From Gammaproteobacteria bacterium (lineage in GTDB: Bacteria; Pseudomonadota; Gammaproteobacteria; Pseudomonadales; Azotimanducaceae): DNA of 12,010 nucleotides. The notes below the pieces were generated by a model that was not told where the DNA came from, did no database searches, and saw nothing but the letters and a program-made list of their open reading frames with translations. The stretch is taken from NCBI GenBank assembly GCA_030430515.1, contig JAUIKX010000089.1, forward strand, positions 1-12,010. Reading direction: 5' to 3'. Made by a program: the position numbers and the translations under genes. This document shows positions 6,205 to 12,010 of this stretch, piece after piece (the stretch's first letter is position 1; every line of letters begins with the position of its first letter).

Positions 6205-7017
6205 CTAAGCCTTTTGACAGGTCGGACAATAGAACGTGCTACGGCCGCCCAGAACGATGCTCTTGATGGTCGTGCCACATTTTCGGCATGGTTCTCCGCT
6301 TCTGCCGTAGACATACAGCTCCTGGGCAAAGTAACCCGGCTGCCCATCTGGATTCAGGAAGTCCCGCAAGGTCGTTCCACCACGCTGCACAGCGTATGCG
6401 AGAACCTCTCTAACGGCCTGCGCGAGGTCCTCGTATGCACGCAGAGAAATGCGCCCGGCAGCAATGGCCGGGCGGATACCGGCGAGGAAAAGCGCCTCGC
6501 TGGCGTAGATGTTTCCCACCCCAACGACGATCCGGCCGTCCATGAGCAGGTTTTTCACCGCTACGCGCCGACCTTTTGCCGCCTGCTTGAGCGTCTGCCC
6601 GGAAAATTCGTTGCCGAGGGGTTCGACACCCAGCGAGTGGAGCAGCCGGTGGGCATCCGCTTCCCCCGGCTGATAGACAACGCACCCGAACCGCCGTGGA
6701 TCGTTGAGCCGCAAGACCTTGCCGGACTCGAGAAGCAGATCCACGTGGTCGTGCTTGCGGTGTGGATCGTCCGCCCCAACCACGCGCAGGCTGCCGGACA
6801 TACCCAGATGGATGATCAGCGTTCCGGGCGGAAACTCAATGAGCAGGTACTTGGCTCGCCGTCCGACAGAAAGCACCGTCTGGCCGCGCAGCGCTTCCGG
6901 TATCTCGACAGGCCAGCGAAGCTTAGGGTTGCGTACTTGCCAGCCGGACAGCACAACGCCACGCAGCCAGGGCTCTATCCCCCGGCGCGTGGTTTCAACC
7001 TCAGGAAGTTCGGGCAG
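6205..7017 (-). CDS. mutM: Formamidopyrimidine-DNA glycosylase MutM (Fpg), CTG start
   Basis: Bifunctional glycosylase/AP lyase that removes 8-oxoguanine and FaPy lesions in base-excision repair. With the CTG at 7017 as start the product is 270 residues (E. coli 269) and begins MPELPEVETTRRGIEPWL, the invariant family N-terminus in which Pro2 is the catalytic nucleophile and Glu3 the acid. Other landmarks: K56 in GRRAKYLL, LIIHLGMSGSL, DPRRFG, the H2TH signature VVGVGNIYASE, and a C-terminal zinc finger with Cys 244, 247, 264 and 267. The conventional GTG at 6954 would delete 21 residues including Pro2, so it cannot be the true start. A GGGG sequence lies six bases before the CTG. rpmG ends 11 bp upstream; rpmB-rpmG-mutM is the same operon order as in E. 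coli. Confidence 0.94.
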   Translation of the reverse strand: MPELPEVETTRRGIEPWLRGVVLSGWQVRNPKLRWPVEIPEALRGQTVLSVGRRAKYLLIEFPPGTLIIHLGMSGSLRVVGADDPHRKHDHVDLLLESGKVLRLNDPRRFGCVVYQPGEADAHRLLHSLGVEPLGNEFSGQTLKQAAKGRRVAVKNLLMDGRIVVGVGNIYASEALFLAGIRPAIAAGRISLRAYEDLAQAVREVLAYAVQRGGTTLRDFLNPDGQPGYFAQELYVYGRSGEPCRKCGTTIKSIVLGGRSTFYCPTCQKA

Positions 7018-7028
7018 AACTAGCCCCG

Positions 7029-7184
7029 TTACTTGATCTTCGCTTCCGTATAGAGCACGTGCTTGCGAACGACAGGGTCGTACTTCTTGAACTGAAGCTT
7101 GTCGGGCGTGTTCCGCTTGTTCTTGCGGGTGGTGTAGTAGTGGCCGGTGCCGGCGCTGGATACCAGTTTGATCTTGTCACGCAT
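7029..7184 (-). CDS. rpmG: 50S ribosomal protein L33
   Basis: A short gene of 51 codons plus stop. The product begins MRDKIKLVSSAGTGHYYTTR and continues KNKRNTPDKLQFKKYDP, then VVRKHVLYTEAKIK, which is a complete L33 of the usual length for the zinc-free type: it lacks the CxxC pairs of the C+ form. L33 lies near the E site of the large subunit. The ATG at 7184 is preceded by AGGG at suitable spacing. It follows rpmB by 14 bp and precedes mutM by 11 bp, so all three are probably on one transcript. Confidence 0.97.
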   Translation of the reverse strand: MRDKIKLVSSAGTGHYYTTRKNKRNTPDKLQFKKYDPVVRKHVLYTEAKIK

Positions 7185-7198
7185 GGTTATTTCCCTAC

Positions 7199-7435
7199 TT
7201 AAACCTTCTGGCCCTGGGCCCGAAGGTCCTTGAGCACAGCTTCTATTCCTTTCTTGTCGATGATGCGCATGCCTTTGGTAGAGACGCGCAGCTTCACGAA
7301 ACGGTTTTCGGAATCCACCCAGAACCGCTTGCTGTGCAGGTTGGGTGAAAAGCGCCGACGCGTTTTGTTCATCGCGTGGCTGACGTTATTGCCCGACATG
7401 GGACGCTTTCCGGTGACTTGGCAGACCTGAGACAT
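7199..7435 (-). CDS. rpmB: 50S ribosomal protein L28
   Basis: The 78-residue product matches L28 throughout: MSQVCQVTGKRPMSGNNVSH, then AMNKTRRRFSPNLHSKRFWV, with a C-terminal VSTKGMRIIDKKGIEAVLKD helix. Length is typical of gammaproteobacteria. L28 is a basic component of the large ribosomal subunit. The ATG at 7435 is the first gene behind a near-consensus promoter in the 60-bp gap to radC, which gives a short leader. Cysteine 5 is not part of a zinc motif. rpmG follows after 14 bp. Confidence 0.98.
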   Translation of the reverse strand: MSQVCQVTGKRPMSGNNVSHAMNKTRRRFSPNLHSKRFWVDSENRFVKLRVSTKGMRIIDKKGIEAVLKDLRAQGQKV

Positions 7436-7455
7436 CGGTAGGAGCCTGAAAAATG

Positions 7456-7484
7456 GGAGCGCGTTTATACACTAGGGACGCTCC
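7456..7484. repeat. 6-bp inverted repeat bracketing the rpmB -10 element
   Basis: GGAGCG (7456-7461) and CGCTCC (7479-7484) form perfect inverted arms separated by 17 bases. One arm lies in the promoter spacer and the other in the discriminator, with TATAAA between them. It could be an operator for a dimeric regulator or chance in GC-rich DNA; no known regulator's site is recognised. Confidence 0.4.
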
Positions 7485-7492
7485 AAGGTCAA
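7464..7492 (-). promoter_or_regulatory. Strong sigma-70 promoter of rpmB-rpmG-mutM
   Basis: On the minus strand, TTGACC (7492-7487) is followed by a 17-bp spacer and TATAAA (7469-7464): five of six bases match consensus in each hexamer at ideal spacing. Initiation near 7457 would leave a leader of about 22 nt before the rpmB ATG. The bases after the -10 (CGCGCTCCC) are GC-rich, the kind of discriminator associated with stringent control of ribosomal promoters in enterobacteria; that link is inference here. Confidence 0.8.
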
Positions 7493-7495
7493 AAA

Positions 7496-8233
7496 TCAGC
7501 CGACGATCAACCCGCGTGACGCCATGGAGACCTCCTGGCCACGGCCGATAACCAGATGATCGAGAAGGCGCACACCCACCTCGCGCAGCAACGGCTGCAG
7601 ACGCTCGGTCAGCGCAATGTCCGCAAGGCTCGGCTCCGCTACCCCGGAAGGGTGGTTGTGGGCGAGGATCACCGCCGCGGCATTGGTATCCAGACAACTG
7701 CGTATGAGCTCACGGGGGTGAACGCTGGCGCTGTCGATGGTGCCGTGAAACAGAATCTCGAAGCGCAGCAACCGGTGCCTGGTATCGAGTAGCAGACACG
7801 CAAATACCTCGCGGGTCAGCGTTCCCAGTTTCAGCCGCAGGAATCGCTGCACCGCCAGCGAAGAGGAAAACACCGGCGCATCGTGGAGCTCCTCAGCCAT
7901 GACCCGCTCGGCCAGACCCAGCGTTGCCTTGAGCGTCGCTACTTTTGCCTCACCCAGGCCGGAGACTGCCATGAGGGCGGTCGGAGGTGCTCTGAGAACC
8001 TGCCGCAAGGTGCCGAACTGGTCGATCAATGCCCTCGCCAGCTGGGTGACGTTCCGCCCGGCCGTACCCGTGCGGAGGCAGACCGCCAGCAGCTCAGCGT
8101 CGGACAGGCGGCTGATATCACCCCGCAGCAACCATTCACGCGGCTTTCCGTCGTGTGATTGCTTCGCTTTTGGCGACGGCCGCGCGGTGTTATCGTCCGC
8201 CGCGCATGGACTGACCGTGCATTCTGGAGACAC
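7496..8233 (-). CDS. radC: RadC/YicR family JAB-domain protein
   Basis: Protein of the RadC (MPN/JAB) family. The historic DNA-repair role of RadC is doubtful and its function remains unsettled. Using GTG 8233 the product is 245 residues: a helix-hairpin-helix-like region with LSDAELLAVCLRTG (43-56) and MAVSGLGEAKVATL (88-101), then the JAB domain with the metal motif AHNHPSG and a downstream Asp (H192, H194, S196, D205). The start is uncertain. No ATG exists between the preceding stop and the conserved PREWLL block, the GTG lacks a clear ribosome site, and it yields about 20 more N-terminal residues than usual. The open frame continues to 8638 opposite coaBC, which is a shadow. Divergent from coaBC with only 12 bp between starts; it lies upstream of the rpmB promoter on the same strand. 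Confidence 0.9.
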   Translation of the reverse strand: MSPECTVSPCAADDNTARPSPKAKQSHDGKPREWLLRGDISRLSDAELLAVCLRTGTAGRNVTQLARALIDQFGTLRQVLRAPPTALMAVSGLGEAKVATLKATLGLAERVMAEELHDAPVFSSSLAVQRFLRLKLGTLTREVFACLLLDTRHRLLRFEILFHGTIDSASVHPRELIRSCLDTNAAAVILAHNHPSGVAEPSLADIALTERLQPLLREVGVRLLDHLVIGRGQEVSMASRGLIVG

Positions 8234-8245
8234 TCGAGGCTCGCT

Positions 8246-9460
8246 ATGACGCTGGCAGGTAAGCACATCGTACTCGGCATCAGCGGCGGTATCGCAGCAT
8301 ACAAAACGCCATTTCTCGTACGACAACTCGTACAGAACGGTGCAGAGGTGGAAACGGTACTCACCCGGAGCGCGGCTGAGTTCGTCACACCGACGACCCT
8401 GGCTGCTCTGACGGGGAGGCCTCCGCGCAGCGCACTGTTCGACATCGAAGCCGAAGCCGCCATGGGGCACATCGAACTGGCACGATGGGCCGACACCCTG
8501 GTGATCGCGCCTGCGACAGCACACACCATCGGCCGGTTGGCGGCAGGTCTGGCAGACGATCTGCTGACCACGCTTGCGCTGGCCACTCCGGCGCCGTTGT
8601 TTCTGGCTCCGGCGATGAATCAGCAGATGTGGGCTCATGTCGCGGTGCAGGAGAACATACGAGCGCTCAGAGCGAGAGGTGTCGGGATCATCGGCCCGGA
8701 CGCAGGAGAGCAGGCCTGCGGTGATGTCGGCCCGGGACGCATGTCAGAACCGGAAACCATCATCGACCATCTCCAAACACTGCACGCGCAGAAACCACTC
8801 GAGGGCAAACTTACGGGCAGAAAAATCGTCATCACCGCCGGGCCCACCCGAGAGCCAATCGATCCTGTTCGCTATATCAGCAACCACAGCTCCGGCAAGC
8901 AGGGTTATGCCATGGCTGCAGCCGCAAGGGCTGCCGGCGCAGAAGTCGTACTCATATCCGGGCCCACCCGTCTGGAAACACCCGCAGGTGTTCGGCGCGT
9001 GGACGTTGAAAGCGCCACGGACATGATGAAAGCAACGCAGGCGGAGCTCGAACAGACCGATGTTTTCATCGGCGTGGCAGCCGTCGCCGACTACCGGCCG
9101 GCAGAACCGAAAGACCGCAAGATCAAGCGGGAAAGCTCGGGCGACATCAGCATCGAAATGACCATGAACCCGGACATCATCCGCAGCGTTGCCGAAAGCG
9201 CCGCCCGGCCGACTGTGGTCGTGGGATTCGCAGCAGAAACCAACGACGCGATCCAGCATGCGCGCGACAAGCGTCTGCGCAAAGGCCTCGATCTGATCGT
9301 GGTCAATGACGTGTCCAGAAAAGACATCGGCTTCAACACTGACGAAAACGCAGCCACGCTGATCAGCGACGACAAAGAAGTCACGCTGAGCAAGCAGAGC
9401 AAGGACAGCCTGGCCGGAGCGATCGTGGAGGCAATCGTCGAACTCCTGGGCGAATCATAG
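8246..9460 (+). CDS. coaBC: Bifunctional phosphopantothenoylcysteine decarboxylase/phosphopantothenate-cysteine ligase CoaBC
   Basis: Catalyses two consecutive coenzyme A steps: CTP-dependent ligation of cysteine to 4'-phosphopantothenate (CoaB), then FMN-dependent decarboxylation to 4'-phosphopantetheine (CoaC), the substrate of CoaD. The product has 404 residues (E. coli 406). The CoaC half has the flavin-site GISGGIAAYK, the catalytic His in GHIELARWAD (H75), PAMNQQMW (N125) and the substrate-clamp Cys in QACGDVGPGRM (C158). The CoaB half has ITAGPTREPIDPVRYISNHS (N213) with SSGKQG, VAAVADYRP and the KDRKIKR lysines. These positions match the E. coli residues H75, N125 and C158. The ATG at 8246 follows CGAGG at 6-nt spacing; an upstream in-frame TTG (8159) would overlap radC and is not credible. 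The stop is TAG. Confidence 0.97.
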   Translation: MTLAGKHIVLGISGGIAAYKTPFLVRQLVQNGAEVETVLTRSAAEFVTPTTLAALTGRPPRSALFDIEAEAAMGHIELARWADTLVIAPATAHTIGRLAAGLADDLLTTLALATPAPLFLAPAMNQQMWAHVAVQENIRALRARGVGIIGPDAGEQACGDVGPGRMSEPETIIDHLQTLHAQKPLEGKLTGRKIVITAGPTREPIDPVRYISNHSSGKQGYAMAAAARAAGAEVVLISGPTRLETPAGVRRVDVESATDMMKATQAELEQTDVFIGVAAVADYRPAEPKDRKIKRESSGDISIEMTMNPDIIRSVAESAARPTVVVGFAAETNDAIQHARDKRLRKGLDLIVVNDVSRKDIGFNTDENAATLISDDKEVTLSKQSKDSLAGAIVEAIVELLGES

Positions 9461-9603
9461 TCAGTTAGCGCCCACAAACCCCCAAACTACGGCCTTGTTG
9501 GTAGATTAGGCGCCGCGCGCTCGCTAACATAACGCCTGGGAAGGGCGCACCGGCGGGAATCGGCCGGTTCGAAACTGCACATGGACTGCTCGAGGATATT
9601 TCT
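9461..9603 (+). promoter_or_regulatory. coaBC-algC intergenic region with inverted repeats and algC ribosome site
   Basis: This 143-bp gap holds no gene. A perfect 7-bp inverted repeat, GTTAGCG (9464-9470) with CGCTAAC (9522-9528), spans its first half. A compact hairpin, ACCGGC (9549-9554) with GCCGGT (9563-9568) and an 8-base loop, lies in the probable algC leader. GAGG (9592-9595) is the ribosome site eight bases before the TTG start. I find no convincing sigma-70, sigma-54 or AlgU promoter by eye and no T-run terminator. In Pseudomonas, dut occupies this position; it is absent here. Confidence 0.45.
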
Positions 9604-12010
9604 TTGGCTGAACCCGACAAAAAGGGCGCCGGCGCTTCAGGCGATATGTGGCCGCACATGCTGACGGCGGCGATCATTGCACTGGCCGGGGTGGTGGTCG
9701 CCTTCGCCGTCGTCACCTGGTCTCTCGGCATCAATCCCGGTGAGCGGCAAAGACAGGCCGTCGTAGAAGCAAATCACAAGGCGGTCGTCTCGCTGTTCAA
9801 CGGACGCATATCGATGCTGGCCGACCAGCTTCAGCAGATGGCTGGCGCGCCGGACGCCATCAGCGCCCTGCTGAGCGGCGATCGGGCTACGATCAGCAAC
9901 GCCCAGACCACACTTGCATCGCACCTGTCCGGAGCGCGACGCATTGCACTCTTCGCAAAGGGCCGCGCCGAAGTCGACCTGTCATCCAACGTGCCCATTA
10001 CCTTCGCGGCACTGGAAGTCATCAAGAATGCCGAGACCAGCCCTTTTGCCGGTCCGGAAGTGTCCGTGAACCAGCGCAACCTCTTTTACGCAGCGGTGCC
10101 GATCACCAACCAGGGCAGGGTAATCGGCGTGCTGTTCGCGGTACTTGATCTCGCGTTTTTTTTAGAACCCCTGGAAAACCTGTCATCCACCATCGGCAGC
10201 GTCACCATTGAGCAGAAGTTTCAAGGCGCCAGCGCCACGTCCATTCTGAACTGGGGCTCGAGCGGACTCCCCGAGCATCGCGTTTCCGAAACGCTCATGG
10301 CACCGCACTGGACCGTGCATTACGACCCGAGCCCGACCGTGCTCCCCGATCTGCTCTCCATCGGCGGCCTCCTCACACCGCTGGCCATGTGCATCATCGT
10401 CGTGCTGGGTGGCATCTACCTCGCGTTTTCACGGCTCTTCCGCAAGCTCGGCAGCGACCTCGAAAACCTCGAGCTCTACGCCAGGAAGCGCATACGTGGC
10501 CGCAAAGCCCAGCTGGAGCGATACAACCTGAGCAATGTGCAGGCCGTTGCAATTACGCTTTCTAAAGAAGAGAGTGCCTCGGCCGGGACTGGCCAGAAAG
10601 ACGACGCGGTAAAGAGTTCTAAGGCGCCTGCTGCAAACCGCAAAGCAAAGGACGCTGACGATGAGCTCGACCTGTCCGCCGACACCTCGGAAGACCTGCT
10701 GTCTGCCGATGACGATTTTCTGGAGGTAGAACAGCCAGTCGTAGCGGGGGATGACAACTTCGGAATCGAAGTGAGTGAAGACGTCAGCCCGGTGGACATG
10801 GGCATGACCCTGGATCCTGCCATATTCAGGGCTTACGACATACGCGGCATCGTCGATAAAAATCTCACCGAAGACGTTGTGTACTGGATCGGTCGTGCTT
10901 TTGCAGCACAGGCGCTGACGCAGAATCAGCAACAGGCGGTCATCGGCCGCGATGGGCGGCTCTCCAGCGAAGCCTTGCGCACCGCGCTGCTCAATGGCCT
11001 CCACGAAGGCGGCATGGACACGATCGACATCGGCGAAGTCCCTACACCGGTGCTCTACTACGCAACCCATGAGCTCAATACCGGTACCGGCGTCATGATC
11101 ACCGGCAGCCACAATCCATCGTCCTACAACGGCCTGAAAATGATGATCGGCGGCATCACGCTGGCTGAAGACAGCATTCAGCAGCTCTACCAACGCATCA
11201 TCAACAATGATTTCAGCGAGGGCAGCGGCTCCGGCGAAGAGGTGTCGATCGACGAGCCCTACGTGGATCGCATTGCTGCAGACGTCGCCCTGGCTCAACC
11301 TGTAAAAGTGGTGGTCGATTGCGGTAATGGAGTCGCCGGAGAGATCGCTCCGCGCCTTTTCGAAGAGCTCGGCTGCGAGGTCGTGCCTCTGTACTGCAAC
11401 ATTGACGGTAATTTTCCCAATCACCACCCCGATCCGGCCGAACCCGGGAATCTCGGCGACCTGATCACGGTGGTCAAAGCAGAACATGCAGACCTCGGCA
11501 TCGCTTTCGACGGCGACGGCGACAGGCTGGGCGTGGTCACCGGCAGCGGTGAAATCATCTGGCCGGACAAGCTGATGATGCTGTTCAGCCAGGACATCGT
11601 CGGTCGCAACCCCGGCGCTGACATCATTTACGACGTGAAGTGTTCCCGTCACCTGAACACCTTGATCAGCGAGTATGGCGGCCGCCCGATCATGTGGAAA
11701 ACCGGCCACTCACACATGAAGGCGAAGCTCAGGGAAACCAGCGCGCTCCTTGCCGGCGAGTTCAGCGGCCACATCTGTTTCGGAGAGCGCTGGTATGGCT
11801 TCGACGATGCCCTGTATGCCGCTGCCCGTCTGCTCGAGATCATCACCGCAGAGAACCAGACCGCCGACGAGCTCTTCGCTCAGTTTCCGGTTACGTTCTC
11901 TACACCGGAGCTGAAGATCGAAACCACGGAGGCCGGCAAAGTTGCCGTCATGAATGCCCTGGCCTCGACTGCCGACTTCGGCGACGGCACGCTCACCACG
12001 GTAGATGGCC
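9604..12010 (+). CDS. algC: Phosphomannomutase/phosphoglucomutase AlgC with membrane-anchored cache-like N-terminal domain (3' end outside window)
   Basis: Converts mannose-6-P and glucose-6-P to the 1-phosphates needed for alginate, LPS and other polysaccharides. 802 codons are visible, starting at TTG 9604 (GAGG eight bases upstream). The frame opens only after a TAG at 9502, and no ATG or GTG lies between. Parts: a cytosolic leader (1-18), TM1 (about 20-42), a roughly 210-residue periplasmic cache-like domain, TM2 (about 253-277), a basic juxtamembrane stretch, a low-complexity Asp/Glu-rich linker (about 317-400), then the catalytic region from FRAYDIRG. Catalytic marks: phosphoserine TGSHNP (S502), DGDGDR metal loop (D636, D638, D640), sugar loop GEFSGH (E719, S721), KTGHS. 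It closely resembles P. aeruginosa AlgC. The C-terminal phosphate-binding domain is cut off by the window. An internal ATG at 10804 would give the short form alone. Confidence 0.93.
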   Translation, partial: MAEPDKKGAGASGDMWPHMLTAAIIALAGVVVAFAVVTWSLGINPGERQRQAVVEANHKAVVSLFNGRISMLADQLQQMAGAPDAISALLSGDRATISNAQTTLASHLSGARRIALFAKGRAEVDLSSNVPITFAALEVIKNAETSPFAGPEVSVNQRNLFYAAVPITNQGRVIGVLFAVLDLAFFLEPLENLSSTIGSVTIEQKFQGASATSILNWGSSGLPEHRVSETLMAPHWTVHYDPSPTVLPDLLSIGGLLTPLAMCIIVVLGGIYLAFSRLFRKLGSDLENLELYARKRIRGRKAQLERYNLSNVQAVAITLSKEESASAGTGQKDDAVKSSKAPAANRKAKDADDELDLSADTSEDLLSADDDFLEVEQPVVAGDDNFGIEVSEDVSPVDMGMTLDPAIFRAYDIRGIVDKNLTEDVVYWIGRAFAAQALTQNQQQAVIGRDGRLSSEALRTALLNGLHEGGMDTIDIGEVPTPVLYYATHELNTGTGVMITGSHNPSSYNGLKMMIGGITLAEDSIQQLYQRIINNDFSEGSGSGEEVSIDEPYVDRIAADVALAQPVKVVVDCGNGVAGEIAPRLFEELGCEVVPLYCNIDGNFPNHHPDPAEPGNLGDLITVVKAEHADLGIAFDGDGDRLGVVTGSGEIIWPDKLMMLFSQDIVGRNPGADIIYDVKCSRHLNTLISEYGGRPIMWKTGHSHMKAKLRETSALLAGEFSGHICFGERWYGFDDALYAAARLLEIITAENQTADELFAQFPVTFSTPELKIETTEAGKVAVMNALASTADFGDGTLTTVDG

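Noticed and set aside
8234..8638. Extension of radC to 8638
   Set aside because: This part is antisense to the conserved CoaC domain and lacks RadC features.
10429..11709. 426-codon minus-strand frame under algC
   Set aside because: The opposite strand encodes a full set of AlgC catalytic motifs in frame; the antisense translation resembles no family.
1..12010. Mobile elements, CRISPR arrays, tRNA or rRNA genes
   Set aside because: No repeat array, terminal inverted repeats with transposase, cloverleaf or rRNA-like sequence was seen on either strand.

Overview
The window looks like core chromosome from a GC-rich gammaproteobacterium related to the Pseudomonadales/Cellvibrionales group. The support is protein resemblance (RpoH, FtsEXY, CoaBC and AlgC all read like their Pseudomonas counterparts) and gene order. 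It is housekeeping DNA: I see no insertion sequence, phage gene, CRISPR array, tRNA or rRNA. Fifteen genes are called, and intergenic gaps are short.

Layout. Bases 54-4735 hold a minus-strand series ftsY > ftsE > ftsX > rpoH > DUF423 > trmB: membrane targeting, the FtsEX divisome ABC complex, the heat-shock sigma factor, a small membrane protein and a tRNA m7G46 methyltransferase. rsmD (16S rRNA m2G966 methyltransferase) and coaD (phosphopantetheine adenylyltransferase) follow on the plus strand; the rsmD start codon abuts the ftsY start codon. A small exported protein, unrecognised, faces coaD and overlaps its 3' end. Bases 6205-7435 hold the minus-strand cluster rpmB > rpmG > mutM, behind a near-consensus sigma-70 promoter, with radC just upstream on the same strand. 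coaBC and a long-form algC run plus-strand to the window end.

How the genes relate. coaD and coaBC give three steps of coenzyme A synthesis. rpmB, rpmG, rsmD and trmB serve the ribosome and tRNA. FtsY and FtsEX act at the membrane and septum. MutM is a base-excision repair enzyme. AlgC makes sugar-1-phosphates for exopolysaccharide and LPS.

Most notable points: (1) a near-perfect CIRCE element (HrcA operator; 9-N9-9 dyad, 17 of 18 arm bases) sits over the predicted rpoH promoter, suggesting that HrcA represses the sigma-32 gene; (2) coaD, normally essential, has an in-frame TAG at codon 6, where the family has Tyr; (3) algC begins at a TTG about 400 codons before the catalytic domain and encodes two membrane segments around a cache-like periplasmic domain plus an acidic linker; (4) the only start that places the MutM catalytic Pro at residue 2 is a CTG; (5) dut, expected between coaBC and algC, is absent. 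Six of the fifteen starts appear to be non-ATG.
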